Notes under the pieces: model-generated
What the model was told of the DNA's origin: nothing
Databases searched by the model: none
What the model saw: only the letters and a program-made list of their open reading frames with translations
Made by a program: the position numbers and the translations under genes
Part shown: piece after piece, positions 11,601-21,100 of the stretch
Position numbering within the stretch: position 1 is the stretch's first letter
Layout of the letters: the number at the start of each line of letters is the position of its first letter
DNA from: Pomacea canaliculata
Lineage: Eukaryota > Mollusca > Gastropoda > Architaenioglossa > Ampullariidae
Direction: 5' to 3'
DNA: 64,000 bases
NCBI RefSeq assembly: GCF_003073045.1
Contig: NC_037596.1
Coordinates: forward strand, 28,184,392 to 28,248,391

Positions 11601-12275
11601 CATTTTTGTACTGCTTCCATGTAAAATTGTAAATGCAAATCTTTGTCTTGACATCATTCTCACTTAATAAATAAAGTAATTATAACAAAATAGTTGAGAT
11701 AATTATTTGAGTCATCGAATTTGTTGTAGGAAGAGCAGCTGGGCTTTATGATGCACTACGAATGGAAGATGTAGGGAAACAATCACACTATCAAGAGATT
11801 CGGCAAGACCAGAACGCCTCGAAAACATCTTATGAAGGTAGGTCTATATACAATATACTTCACATGTATGGTATTTTCCTGCTCGAAGTAATTTAATTAC
11901 TTAAAGCATCTTGATTTTTACATAACCCTAACCCTAACCCTTCGTGGACCTTTGGCATATTTTAAAATTAAGTACGAATCAACCGTAAACAAGCAATTTA
12001 AATACCGTTTGCTGCTAGTCTCATTTTTTTATTCATTTTGAGACAGTAAAAATAAAATTTCTGCTGATTATTTTAGCATTTAGCGATTCTAATGAATACG
12101 ATTTTTATGTAGTATTGCACAAATCCTATTGGTTTTTTTTAAACTGATATGATCTAAATAAATAACACAATGAGGTATTGGTTTTATTAAATAAAGTGTC
12201 TTTCCACTATATATTGTTTCAGTTGTGAACAGTCCTACGAGGAAAAGGAGAGAAGAACCCACTTATATGAACTGA
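5621..12275 (+). CDS. Gene 2: multi-domain Ig-like transmembrane receptor with tyrosine-motif tail
   Basis: Twelve exons join in phase: 5621-5678, 7004-7375, 7726-7856, 8582-8768, 9368-9610, 9707-10015, 10363-10683, 10786-10941, 11108-11147, 11321-11373, 11730-11837, 12223-12275. They encode about 675 residues. In order these are a signal peptide (MADKSLRYYLLLVLVRSTQG), V-like domain, second module domain (two exons), DLGSPPG domain, an I-set-like domain, a divergent Ig domain, one membrane helix (GVVVLAVMLSVVAVLIVVV) and a tail of about 100 residues. The tail holds YDAL, HYQEI, SYEVV and a terminal TYMN, a layout typical of SH2-docking receptors. The protein should sit in the plasma membrane with its N terminus outside. 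Intron 1 holds a LINE relic. Its ligand is unknown; immune recognition is inferred from architecture only. Confidence 0.85.
6189..6800 (+). mobile_element. LINE reverse-transcriptase relic in gene 2 intron 1
   Basis: Translation near 6225-6250 gives NDYRPVALT. From 6297 it gives LDPLQFAYRARRGVDDA, then DFSSAFDTVQP, motifs of a CR1/Rex1-type LINE reverse transcriptase. A terminal piece near 6670-6760 (RHRNSFTARAIHLINS) matches the end of such an ORF2. The catalytic part between them is missing, and there are in-frame stops, so this is a decayed and internally deleted plain LINE. Confidence 0.75.
7004..7375 (+). CDS. Gene 2 V-like domain exon
   Basis: The exon runs phase 1 to phase 1 after TTCTTCAG. 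It carries SYWEVQEGK, NIFTCTGM, RGSCPPR, SDDTG and a final CRLDYI. At 372 nt it is slightly longer than the copies in gene 1 and gene C, mainly near the C-terminal loop. Confidence 0.85.
7417..7510. repeat. AT dinucleotide repeat
   Basis: Several TATATATA runs separated by short AT-rich spacers lie in the intron after the V exon of gene 2. The ORFs read through it are repeat artefacts. Confidence 0.85.
7726..8768 (+). CDS. Gene 2 second module domain, two exons
   Basis: Exons 7726-7856 and 8582-8768 are joined in phase 0. Key residues are ENISC, GQCG, NRYRCEWIQ, then NISMTVVP, WCNFTSHLP and EVTVNASF. Four Cys and several Asn glycosylation sites are kept in all three copies in the window. Confidence 0.85.
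9368..9610 (+). CDS. Gene 2 DLGSPPG domain exon
   Basis: This starts at an AAG acceptor, not at the nearer TAG ending at 9363, because the TAG choice puts the exon out of frame and gives an early stop. The chosen start aligns base for base with the gene C copy at 34935. It encodes an Ig-like fold with YHNCP, CTCFADDLGSPPG, a core Trp, and NGTHVC as the distal Cys strand. Confidence 0.75.
9707..10015 (+). CDS. Gene 2 I-set-like Ig domain exon
   Basis: A single exon holds a C-x-x-YGKPTP start and SGVYRCDTNNSIG as the distal strand, the pattern of an I-set domain. The usual core Trp after the first Cys is replaced (SIGLVN), so packing is atypical. Confidence 0.8.
10363..10683 (+). CDS. Gene 2 membrane-proximal divergent Ig domain exon
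   Basis: The frame shows an Ig-like rhythm (MMVYPTPE, then NDEGFYRIVFSNSLG), but both canonical strand Cys positions are non-Cys. Two other Cys (AACSTT and VTCNV) may form a different bond. Phase 1 at both ends. Confidence 0.75.
10786..10941 (+). CDS. Gene 2 transmembrane exon
   Basis: A short juxtamembrane part is followed by a hydrophobic helix of about 24 residues and the stop-transfer IIWVWRRGWT. The ending W-x-W-R-R-G-W-T recurs in gene B exons 19928-20071 and 19480-19614, showing common origin of the membrane exons on both strands. Confidence 0.85.
11108..12275 (+). CDS. Gene 2 cytoplasmic tail exons
   Basis: Exons 11108-11147, 11321-11373, 11730-11837 and 12223-12275 encode the tail. 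The first (GTNHTNTQQ) is homologous to gene B exon 19266-19302. The third carries LYDALRMEDVGKQSHYQEI, two YxxL/I motifs with 14 residues from Tyr to Tyr. SYEVV spans the last junction and fits TxYxxV. The protein ends TYMN, a YxN motif, before TGA at 12273-12275. Confidence 0.85.
11925..11941 (+). repeat. Short interstitial telomere-like repeat
   Basis: CCCTAACCCTAACCCTT lies in a gene 2 intron. It is the complement of the TTAGGG telomere unit common in animals. Only about three units. Confidence 0.6.
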
Positions 12276-12345
12276 GTGCTGTTGTCTCCATAGTGCTATA
12301 CATTTCAAAGACATTTCTGCATCGCTATTTTATTTAAGTAGCAGC

Positions 12346-12351
12346 AATAAA
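12346..12351 (+). promoter_or_regulatory. Poly(A) signal of gene 2
   Basis: AATAAA lies about 70 nt after the TGA, with further AATAAA-like hexamers at 12354 and 12371. Distance and context fit the 3' end of gene 2. Confidence 0.7.
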
Positions 12352-13074
12352 ATAATAAAATTTCCAACAATAAAAGTTGACATTATCAGCACTTGTTTTT
12401 GTTATTCTTTTGTATTGAGGACTTCGATGTATCACGATTATATTAATGATGTCTGCTACAAGCGGTGTAAGTAGTTCATGACAATAACATAAGGCCAGTT
12501 AATTCATACTTTTCTTAGAGAAATTACACTTAAACTAGTGTAGGTCCTCAACTACTTCATCTTTTTGTAGAAAAGTGCCCTCGTTACAGTAGATTATAAT
12601 ATTTACTACACTTTATATATAATTATATACATTTCTTAACACTTTTTGCACTATAGAGAAAGATTGACCCATCGTGAAGCCGCACCCTTATATTTCTATC
12701 TTTTTTATTTTTGATTTTGCACTCCGTGAAGAAATCATCAGTAACATGAGAATGTTGGACACGACTCTTCTCCAGTCAACAGACCACACCTACATACACT
12801 TCCTCACTTTCATCACGCTCACACATCTCCCTCTCACCTGTTCTGTGTACACAGCTATTTTCTATCACAGAAGAAGCTTGGGAAAGTCAACGGACGGTTG
12901 AGACATTAGAGACTAATTAAACAAAGCTGTCACAAACAAACTTTCCTACATCCTATGTGACAGACACGATGTTCATATCTGGCATCGTTGTGCTTGTCTG
13001 TAGTCAGAAGACGCTTGCTACCCAGGGTGCAAACACAATGATGGTTAGAGTGGTGATGCTCGACTCCCAATCGA

Positions 13075-13250
13075 AGATTCACATGACCGATAGGCTTTAT
13101 TTTTCTTCGCTTCATGACAAGACGTTTGGTTTCGCTGCTGTGCCTTCGAATAGTTTGCTGATATTTTCAAAATATCATCGGTCGTGGTATAAAATATTTT
13201 AAAAATATCAGCGTACTAAGAAAAATAAAGCCTATCGGTCATGTGAATCT
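13075..13250. mobile_element. Foldback (inverted-repeat) element
   Basis: Arms 13075-13107 and 13218-13250 are perfect reverse complements over 33 nt. A second, nearly perfect pair lies inside at about 13156-13174 and 13195-13213. The nested palindrome could form a long hairpin. No coding capacity; it looks like a non-autonomous foldback or MITE-type element. Confidence 0.75.
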
Positions 13251-13282
13251 GTCTATTCCCATTGGTTGGTCTGTTTATCACA

Positions 13283-13366
13283 AAGTATATATATTTCGTC
13301 CCTCTAACAAGTGATTAACACAACTCAAGCTTTGTTTGTTTTGTGGTCCTGCTACTTCTTTGCAAG
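13283..13366 (+). promoter_or_regulatory. Duplicate promoter and leader exon of the knottin gene
   Basis: AAGTATATATATTTC is followed about 70 nt later by TGCTACTTCTTTGCAAG and a GTAAGT donor at 13367. It aligns with 14466-14557 (AAGTATATATTTC, then TGCTCCTTCTTCAAACG and GTAAGT). No second knottin coding exon was found between the copies, so it may be an alternative promoter or an orphan duplicate. Confidence 0.5.
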
Positions 13367-14465
13367 GTAAGTGCGCTGTAACAAGAAAAAATATAATTAA
13401 AAAGTCTTGTTTTAGATTGTGCAACGGTATGTTATTATTAAGATAGGTAACTACGGCTTTTTGTTCTTTCTATTCTTATAATGTACATGCAGTTTGAAGA
13501 AGTCGTGTATCTGTGGATCCACGATAACTTGAGCTGTGATGTGTGCGGTCAGTAGACAGGAGGACGAACTAGATGCATTGATGAGTGATTAACAGACAAG
13601 AAAATCAAGAAAAGGGTTTTTAGAAAGAAAATTTCCACTTCGTTTCAGATAGGAACTGAGCTTGACAGGCGACAGTGTGCTCAAATCGACAGTCCCATAA
13701 TGTATGAGGAAAAAGGATGATAATTAATCTATAATCTAATCCTGATTGCAAATAATTTTCCAGCAATGTTTCCGCTTCTTTATTTTAAGCTTCAATGAAT
13801 TTACGATTTGTTACATGCATTTGACCAAAGCAGCTCTAGTCAGAATAATGCGTGTCTGTTGTTGATGATGATTGTAGGCGTTAAGCAGGAGAAGCAATGA
13901 GCCGTGGTATATTGTTTGTTGTTGGGCTTGATCCTTTGACGAACACACGTGCAGCTCTTGGCGTTTTGAACGTCCTTTTTTTCGTAGTATGTAGACATGA
14001 GTCAATATGCGAGAAGGCAGTGTCAGATGACACTTCTGAAAATGAGAGATGATGATGATGACGACGACGACGACAATGAGAGCCACGTGTGTCGAAGTCC
14101 GGTAACTAGCCACGTGCAGCAACACGGATGATTGCGTCCCCTGCCTGACGCCTACACATACAAACAAGGACAGACACGTATTGCGAGTAGAGCTGCTGCA
14201 GATCAATGTATGAATAAAATTCGTTAATTCACAGAAATATAAAAATATATACGCGAAGACAATGCTGGAAATCAATTGCCATCAAGGAAGGCTTTCTCCC
14301 GGATAAGGATTATTATTGTTCAAAACTTTTTCACATACATAACGGAATTGTCTTTAAGTTATCTTTGATCATCCCACTCACCTGTCAAACTTATAGTTTA
14401 AAATTCGTCAACGGTTTTCCTTATGACAAGCTTAGTCTTGATTTATTAATCTCTTCCTCACGAAG

Positions 14466-14557
14466 TAAAGTATATATTTCAACCTGCTATCTACTAACGG
14501 CACACACATTGCAACCAAAGTTCTCTCTGTTCCACTGACTTGCTCCTTCTTCAAACG
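14466..14557 (+). promoter_or_regulatory. Promoter and 5' leader exon of the knottin gene
   Basis: A TATA-like AGTATATATTTC precedes a candidate non-coding exon ending at a GTAAGT donor (14558). The next acceptor, ending at 14972, places the ATG immediately at the exon start. Confidence 0.5.
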
Positions 14558-14972
14558 GTAAGTACATTGTAAAATGCAAAATTTCATTGAAAACCTTAAT
14601 TTATCTTTATACAAACATTTAACTAAACGATATATCTTAAGTAAATTGTCGTGCTGCATTTGTATAAACCATGCAATGATGACCAACTGTAGAATTCCTC
14701 TTTGCGACTCAATCTACCTGATCATTAAGGTGTACCTAGGTACTACTGTTTATATTTGTGTTTTCAGACATGATTTTCTGTTACAATATAACATTTTGCA
14801 TTCAACACGTGCAACATGTTCTCTCACACTTATATTTACATCATACAATTGTTACCCAGTTTGGCCTCAAGAACCAATATTTTTGTGATTATATATAAAA
14901 AAAAACCAAAAAAACCCCAAAAAACCCCACAAAAAAAAAAACAAACTTTTATTTCCTTTTTTCCAAACACAG

Positions 14973-15190
14973 ATGAAACTTCTTGTGCTTCTGCTGGTGA
15001 TGGCTGTAGCCACAGAGTGGCAGATGTCTGAAGCACAAACCACTAGCGTAAGTAAATATTGAAATGATAGGTTATTCATCTTGACAAGAGGAGAAATTAG
15101 AAACATGTGATTCCCGTGTAACTAGCGGTCAAAGGTGTGGGGATGTCTTCCCTTGTCAGAGGTTTCTAACTGTATACTTAGTACAGTATG

Positions 15191-15243
<53 letters not shown>

Positions 15244-15691
15244 CGTGTGTGTGTGTGTGTTGCAGTATCAACCAAGAGAAACGTGAAAATGTAAAAAGAT
15301 TTTCTTCTTAAGCTCGTTTTTCAACATTTCAGAAAGTTATTTTTTATCGAGCTGCTTTCAATGTAGGTATATAAAAAAATATTTCGGTTTATGGTTTCTT
15401 TGTGTGATTTTACGTTTGTGTGAGCGTGATGTAATATCTTGATAATTTTCAATACATTATAAAGCGAGATACATTTCCATATTATCGTTCCCTTACATGA
15501 AATAATTAAGTACATAATGAGCGCTTTGTGTGTCTTTGTGCTGTGTGTGTTTCTGTGTGTGTGGTTGTGTGTTGCAGTGTCGAACAGCTGGGCAAGGTTG
15601 TGGTGTTGGCACATCAACTATTACCCCTTGCTGTACAGGTCTGACCTGCGAAAAACGCTCAAGTTCAAGCAGTGTCAGAATATGTAAGTGA
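14973..15691 (+). CDS. Secreted six-cysteine knottin peptide precursor
   Basis: Coding exons 14973-15047 and 15578-15691 give 62 residues. Residues 1-21 are a signal peptide (MKLLVLLLVMAVATEWQMSEA). The rest carries Cys in the order C-x6-C-x9-CC-x4-C-x11-C, the inhibitor-cystine-knot (knottin) framework also used by O-superfamily conotoxins, many neuropeptides and defence peptides. There is no long propeptide and no dibasic cleavage site directly before the first Cys, unlike a classic conotoxin precursor, so a knottin of another role is equally likely. The gene is intact. The target cannot be told from sequence. A phase 0 intron holding a TG repeat separates leader from mature peptide. Confidence 0.8.
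15191..15260 (+). repeat. TG microsatellite in knottin intron
   Basis: A run of more than 20 TG units, broken by ATACG, with a second shorter TG cluster just before the acceptor at 15541-15573. Confidence 0.95.
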
Positions 15692-15827
15692 GCTGCTGGG
15701 ACAAGCTGTTGTGTACGCTGACATGTTGCATAATGTGCAGTTCACACGAGCTAACATCTTATCGTGTACTCAAGCAGTTTTGTGTCAGCCTGCCTCACGC
15801 TCTCGTCCTCATAACTGACTGACAGTC

Positions 15828-15833
15828 AATAAA
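15828..15833 (+). promoter_or_regulatory. Poly(A) signal of knottin gene
   Basis: AATAAA about 137 nt after the knottin stop codon. Confidence 0.65.
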
Positions 15834-15849
15834 GAAAATGATGCAGTTT

Positions 15850-17870
15850 CTGGTGTGTGGATTCGTGATGAAAATGAAAAAGTGAGAACGATTTGTGTTA
15901 CAGACGATTGTTTTTAAAGCACGTAGGAGACCTATCTGCTCAGTTCGAGTAACTTGGTGTGAAGAATGCACTCGGGGATGTAGGATAATGGTCGGCAGTA
16001 TCAGGCCTTCATCGCGAAGCTGTGTAAAAGGTTATAAACAGTTTGTCTCTTGTGAGGTGTAGAGAAAAAGCGCGAATACTTTTTTGAAAAAAATGTAGTA
16101 AATGTTAGTGTCTGTGTGTGTGTGTGTGCGCGCGGGAGATAGTTTAGTGCGTATGTGTACACCAATGAATAATTTTTTCTAACAATAATATGTTTATCAA
16201 TCGATTACATAAATACTCTCAGATACAAAATTTAGTCAAAGTTGGTAATGCAAAGTTAAATTTTTGTTAAATAGCTTTTAACGGGTTTTAGCTAATAAGA
16301 GATTGTAGATAAGACCGGAAAGAACAAACAACCTGCATATAGCTAGGTATGTATAAGTGAGTTATTTTTGTATAACGCGGAAGTATATAGAAATATATAT
16401 CAAAACTGCCATGGCTTACATCGCATTAGACCTATGTGCATATCCCTGCCAACTTTTGCACATGTCTACTTGCTCACTATGAACAAAGAAGGGTATTAAT
16501 ATACATATGAAGACATCATTATATGGGACCACTATTTTTTTTTTCTCTCTCTCTCTCTCCACACACACAAACATACAAACCACACAGACACTTACTCTCT
16601 CTCCTTTTCCGAAAAACATAGACACACCAACGTGCGCACTTACACAAGAACGAACACACATACACACACAAATACGATTTCCGTAAAACATAGAAGCTCA
16701 GGCACACAGACGGACACATTTACGCACATAATTTCACAAAACACACACAGAAACTTATTCACCCACTCAAACACTTACACATAACATATTTAACAAACAC
16801 AATTAGTATGTAGAAGGTGAAAGTCCGGGCACTAAGCAGAGTTAACACGCAAGAACAGCATAGCGGGTACAAGTACACAAACACAGGTGACACACAAACA
16901 CAGCATGTTTGTGACAGTAACACCTTCACATCAAGGTGAGCAGAACCACTTTACTTAATGTTGATAGAAATTCTGATTTATTTCCAGAAAGCGAAAGGCG
17001 ATTAAACTATTCTAAAAATTTAATTAGTTAATGCTGTTGTGTTTGAAGTAAACTCGCAGAGAGACCGAGGGAACACATACATGGGTCTAAAGTGAAACTA
17101 GGATACCCCGATGATGTTCATAAAATATGAGTAGGTTCGTTTGTGATGATTGTAGGAATGTAAAACTTAAGTGCAGTGTGCTGACTTTGTTTTAAAATAA
17201 ACTGGCGTTCCACACAAGGTGGTAAATGATGTTCTAATCTTCACTTCAATGACAAAAAATTTGAGGTGAGTACATGATTGACCTAACTTATTTCATGTGA
17301 TAAGGAGACATGCGACACATATTTTACTTCCTTCTTCTAAAATGTCGGGTTGACAAGCACATTGTACCCTAGTGTGACAACACACAAACAAGGTCGCTTG
17401 TAATCTATGAGTAGATAACAGAAGTATGATCGAATACATGTGTTATAATCAGTCCAACGATGATAAAACACTACAAGTGTGGTGAGAAAATATTTGTACT
17501 TGAAAGAAAATTTCTTACAGCCGGATTGTTATAATCAATGTCTCATTTGAAAAAAAGATAAATAAGATACTGAAATTCTTTGAACAAACTTTATATACAC
17601 GGGTTAGGCATGGTAGTATAGATTTAAATTAACATGATAAAATACAAAATCAACAGTAGATTGAAATACAACAACGGCTGGTAGGCGGCAAGAACAGTTA
17701 AAAGTTGCGACACACCTAGAGAACTAAAGATGAAGCTGTCATGGAGACAAGGACGCAAACCATCTGAACTGTCGACAATTGACAAAGAAACGTTTACTAG
17801 ATGTATAAAAAAGGAACATATAACAATTACAGTGATGCATCATTTAAATATTAAAGTCATGTAAGGTTCA
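15850..17870. other. Spacer between convergent knottin gene and gene B
   Basis: No gene seen. A CA-rich and CT-rich low-complexity block occupies about 16535-16910 and generates spurious minus-strand ORFs. The 3' untranslated region of gene B should begin just below 17876, but I could not place its poly(A) site. Confidence 0.5.
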
Positions 17871-17875
17871 GTAAC

Positions 17876-18177
17876 TCATACTTCTTCCAGTTCGAAAGTG
17901 CTGTAAGGATTATGAACTCCAACGTCCTCCAATTTCAAAGTACTGTACTGTTCATTACATCTATCCTCTTCCAGTTTTAAAGTACTGTAAAGTTTATTAA
18001 CGCCCACCTCTTCCAATTTCAAAGTACTGTAAAGTTCGTGAACTTCCACGGCTTCCATTTTGTGAAGTTTAGCAACTCTATAACTTTCCGTTTGATAAGT
18101 GGTGTAAGCTTCAGTAACCCTTGTGTCTTCCTTTGGTAAAGTTACCTCACAATCGGTGATGTACGCGTCTTTTTTAC
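17876..18177 (-). CDS. Gene B last exon with four 14-residue tyrosine repeats
   Basis: Read from 18177 the exon gives a Tyr-rich start (YITD, YTTYQTESY) and then LYSTLKLEE, LYSTLKLEE, YSTLKLE and YSTFELEE, the Tyr being exactly 14 residues apart (42 nt). It ends in TGA at 17876-17878. Each neighbouring pair is YxxL-x10-YxxL/F, a spacing close to that of ITAM signalling motifs. Confidence 0.85.
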
Positions 18178-21100
18178 CTGTGGAGCAATATATTTAGTCA
18201 AACTTTCTACAGAAAGAGCTTTTATCACCCGGACCAAAGAGATGATAAATTAAAGAAAGAAATAAATGAAGATGGAAATCACTAAGGGATTTAATTTTGT
18301 AATTTTGAATTAGTTTCTGAAAGTAAATATATAAATGAAGGAACAATCACAAGTACACATGGGCGAACGCAGTTACCATTCTTCCTTTTTTTTCTTTCTC
18401 TCTTTTTCACACGAACACACATACATAATGGTGAGCACGTAGGCATTCATGTGCACTCAAACAAGAACTTGGAGATACATATACCTCTGTTCGATTTAAA
18501 CTTTACTGCACACACATTGCACGGTTTTTCATCTGACACATTCGTCCTGAAATCAAAGAACCAGAATTTTAGCAAGCATTTTAATGAGTACATCTAATGG
18601 AAAAAGACTCGTCACATATTTTCATCTGATTATACGTTTTCTTTTTATCCTATATTAACGTTTAGGGCATTTTCTACACAAAACACGGGTTTCTTTTTAT
18701 CCATTGTCGACATTCCTTGAAATCTTCAAATAATATGACAAATCTAGAGAGTTTAGGGGTATTTTACACACTAGGCTAAGCTAAGAAATAGCCACTGTCT
18801 GTTTTCAAGATTAAAGCCTATATGCAAACACAAAAGAAGGTCAAAACACACTGAGATCAGGATTCTTCTGGGATATGCTACAATGTAAAGGCAACAGGAT
18901 ACAAGAAAAGTAAAGCCATTGATTACGATCTCGTGCATTAACCACTTTTTGAGCATGGCGGCTGCGTCTCGGGAAGAGGAAACGGTTATTCATTAGGATT
19001 TAGGAAAGTATTTTCTTTTATTATGTTCTCTCTAAAGAAGTTACAAAAGTGTATTATAAAATGACTTCACATAGGAAATTCGTGAATGCATCGACCTAGT
19101 CGGAAAAAAAATTGTAAAATAGAAAATATGTCAAAAATATTTATCTGAACTATAAATAAAAACCAAGAGTTTACATTTATGATAATTTTCTGGAGATTAT
19201 TTTTATGTAAAAAGTTTTGAGGTATATAATTCTTTTATATATATATATATGAAGCTTTTGCTGACCTGGGGGGTCTTTGTTGTGTCCTTTCATTGGACGT
19301 ACCTGAAATAAACGTGTTATATATATATAGATATTAAAGTAACGGAGAAAGGAAGAAAGAAGGATAAAAAAGAGAAAGTTTTAAATAAAAATACTTATAA
19401 GAACATTTATAAATTTGGACAGGGGCAGATGAGAGATCAACATTAAGGTTGCGAAAGAACACTGGTACTTCAAGATGACCATTTAATGTAAAAGTCCAAC
19501 CTCGTCGGCAGGACCAGATGAGGAAGACACAAAAGAACACTGTTACGCCCAGTAGAAAAACATAGACGATCTTTCCGAGTGTAGATGGCTTTTCAAATGC
19601 TTTTTGCTTTTCATCTGAAGAAAACGGATGGTAAACACATGACTAATGTGTGTAAATATGTTTGTGTATACCCTAATTATTCAAATCAACAGCATTAATG
19701 AAGTGGTTTTTAAAAGATTTAATATATCAGTTAAAGCGAACTGTTTTGCCAGAAGAAAAGATGACCCCCCTCTGTTTTTTTTTAAAAATCGTCTCAAAGC
19801 ACTTTATGCTCAATCCGAAACCTTTTTCATATTCCCAACAGTGTAAATTGTAGGTGTAAATTTATTCAAAATTGACACTGATACGCTAAAGAAATGTTAG
19901 TAACAGTACTGTGGCTGCATTGCTTACCACTAAAGGTTACAATCCATCCCCGTCCCCAGGACCAGACGAAGAAGAGAACAGAGAGAGAAGTGGGCGTGAC
20001 CATCACCACTGATACAAAAACGACGAATTTTCGGTCTTTAGCTGCCTTCTCACCTTCATTTTGACTTTGTTCTGAAGTATACATGGTAAGTGCATGAACC
20101 AACTAGCAATTTGTTGCATAAAAATTAATTTATTGGATGGTACATTGAGCATTAAACACATTGAACATTATTACATTGAACTTTTTCAGCTTCTAGAACA
20201 TATGATGACGCGCTAGTTGAATATTTAATATCCATATTAAGACCCTCCGTCACTCATTCGTAAATCCCTTCACATTTAAATACCTTTTTACGTTTGATCT
20301 CAATAGTTTAGTATGTATTTAATTAAATTTTACCAGCATAACTAGTAAAAGTGAAAAAGTCTTAACCAAGAAATACCTATTTAACAGAAAATTGTTTTTT
20401 TGGTTGATTCAAGTGACTTGCTGAACCTACACATTTAACAGTGGTCTGTCCCAACACTATTTTCTCCTATTTTTGTTAAGTGAAATCGGGGTTTACAGCG
20501 ATATATAAATGAGCTTATATACTGTTACGGTAAAAGAAGAAAATGTGATATTAAATGGCGACGAAGCTTAAGTCCCAAGCACTTGTGTCACCGTAGCAAC
20601 CTCTCCAAAAGCTTTTGCAGTCAAAGATATTTTCAAATACAGCAATTGCATACAGTGCAGCACAAAGTCTTAACTTGCGAACACGCGGAAAAACCGGGAA
20701 TACACACCGGAACACACGCTGAAAACTAGATTCCTCTCGATCAAACACTAACATATGCTGGTTGAAGGTGACACACACCCGACATAGCTTCTCTTGAGGT
20801 TTATATAATGTAGAGGTATCTATAAACATCAATCTAGAGGCGCACGGTAGTGTAGTGGTTAAAACACTCGATTACCACTGCACTGAGAAGCTCTGGGTTC
20901 AGATCTCGTCTTAGGACTCTCTCTCTCTCTCTGTTTTCTTGGCACCTGTCCCCCTGTCCCGGAGGTTTTCTTCGCATAACTCGGTTTACTACCCTCTTCA
21001 TCTTTCACCATGGTGCAAAATCAAGGTTGAAGCACTTTCTTACTTAATTCAGTGACCCAACAAGAACCATCTAGCACCTACTAATCACGCATGCGCTTCA

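Noticed and set aside
16416-16719. Minus-strand ORFs rich in Cys and Val
   Set aside because: They cover a CA/CT-rich low-complexity tract.
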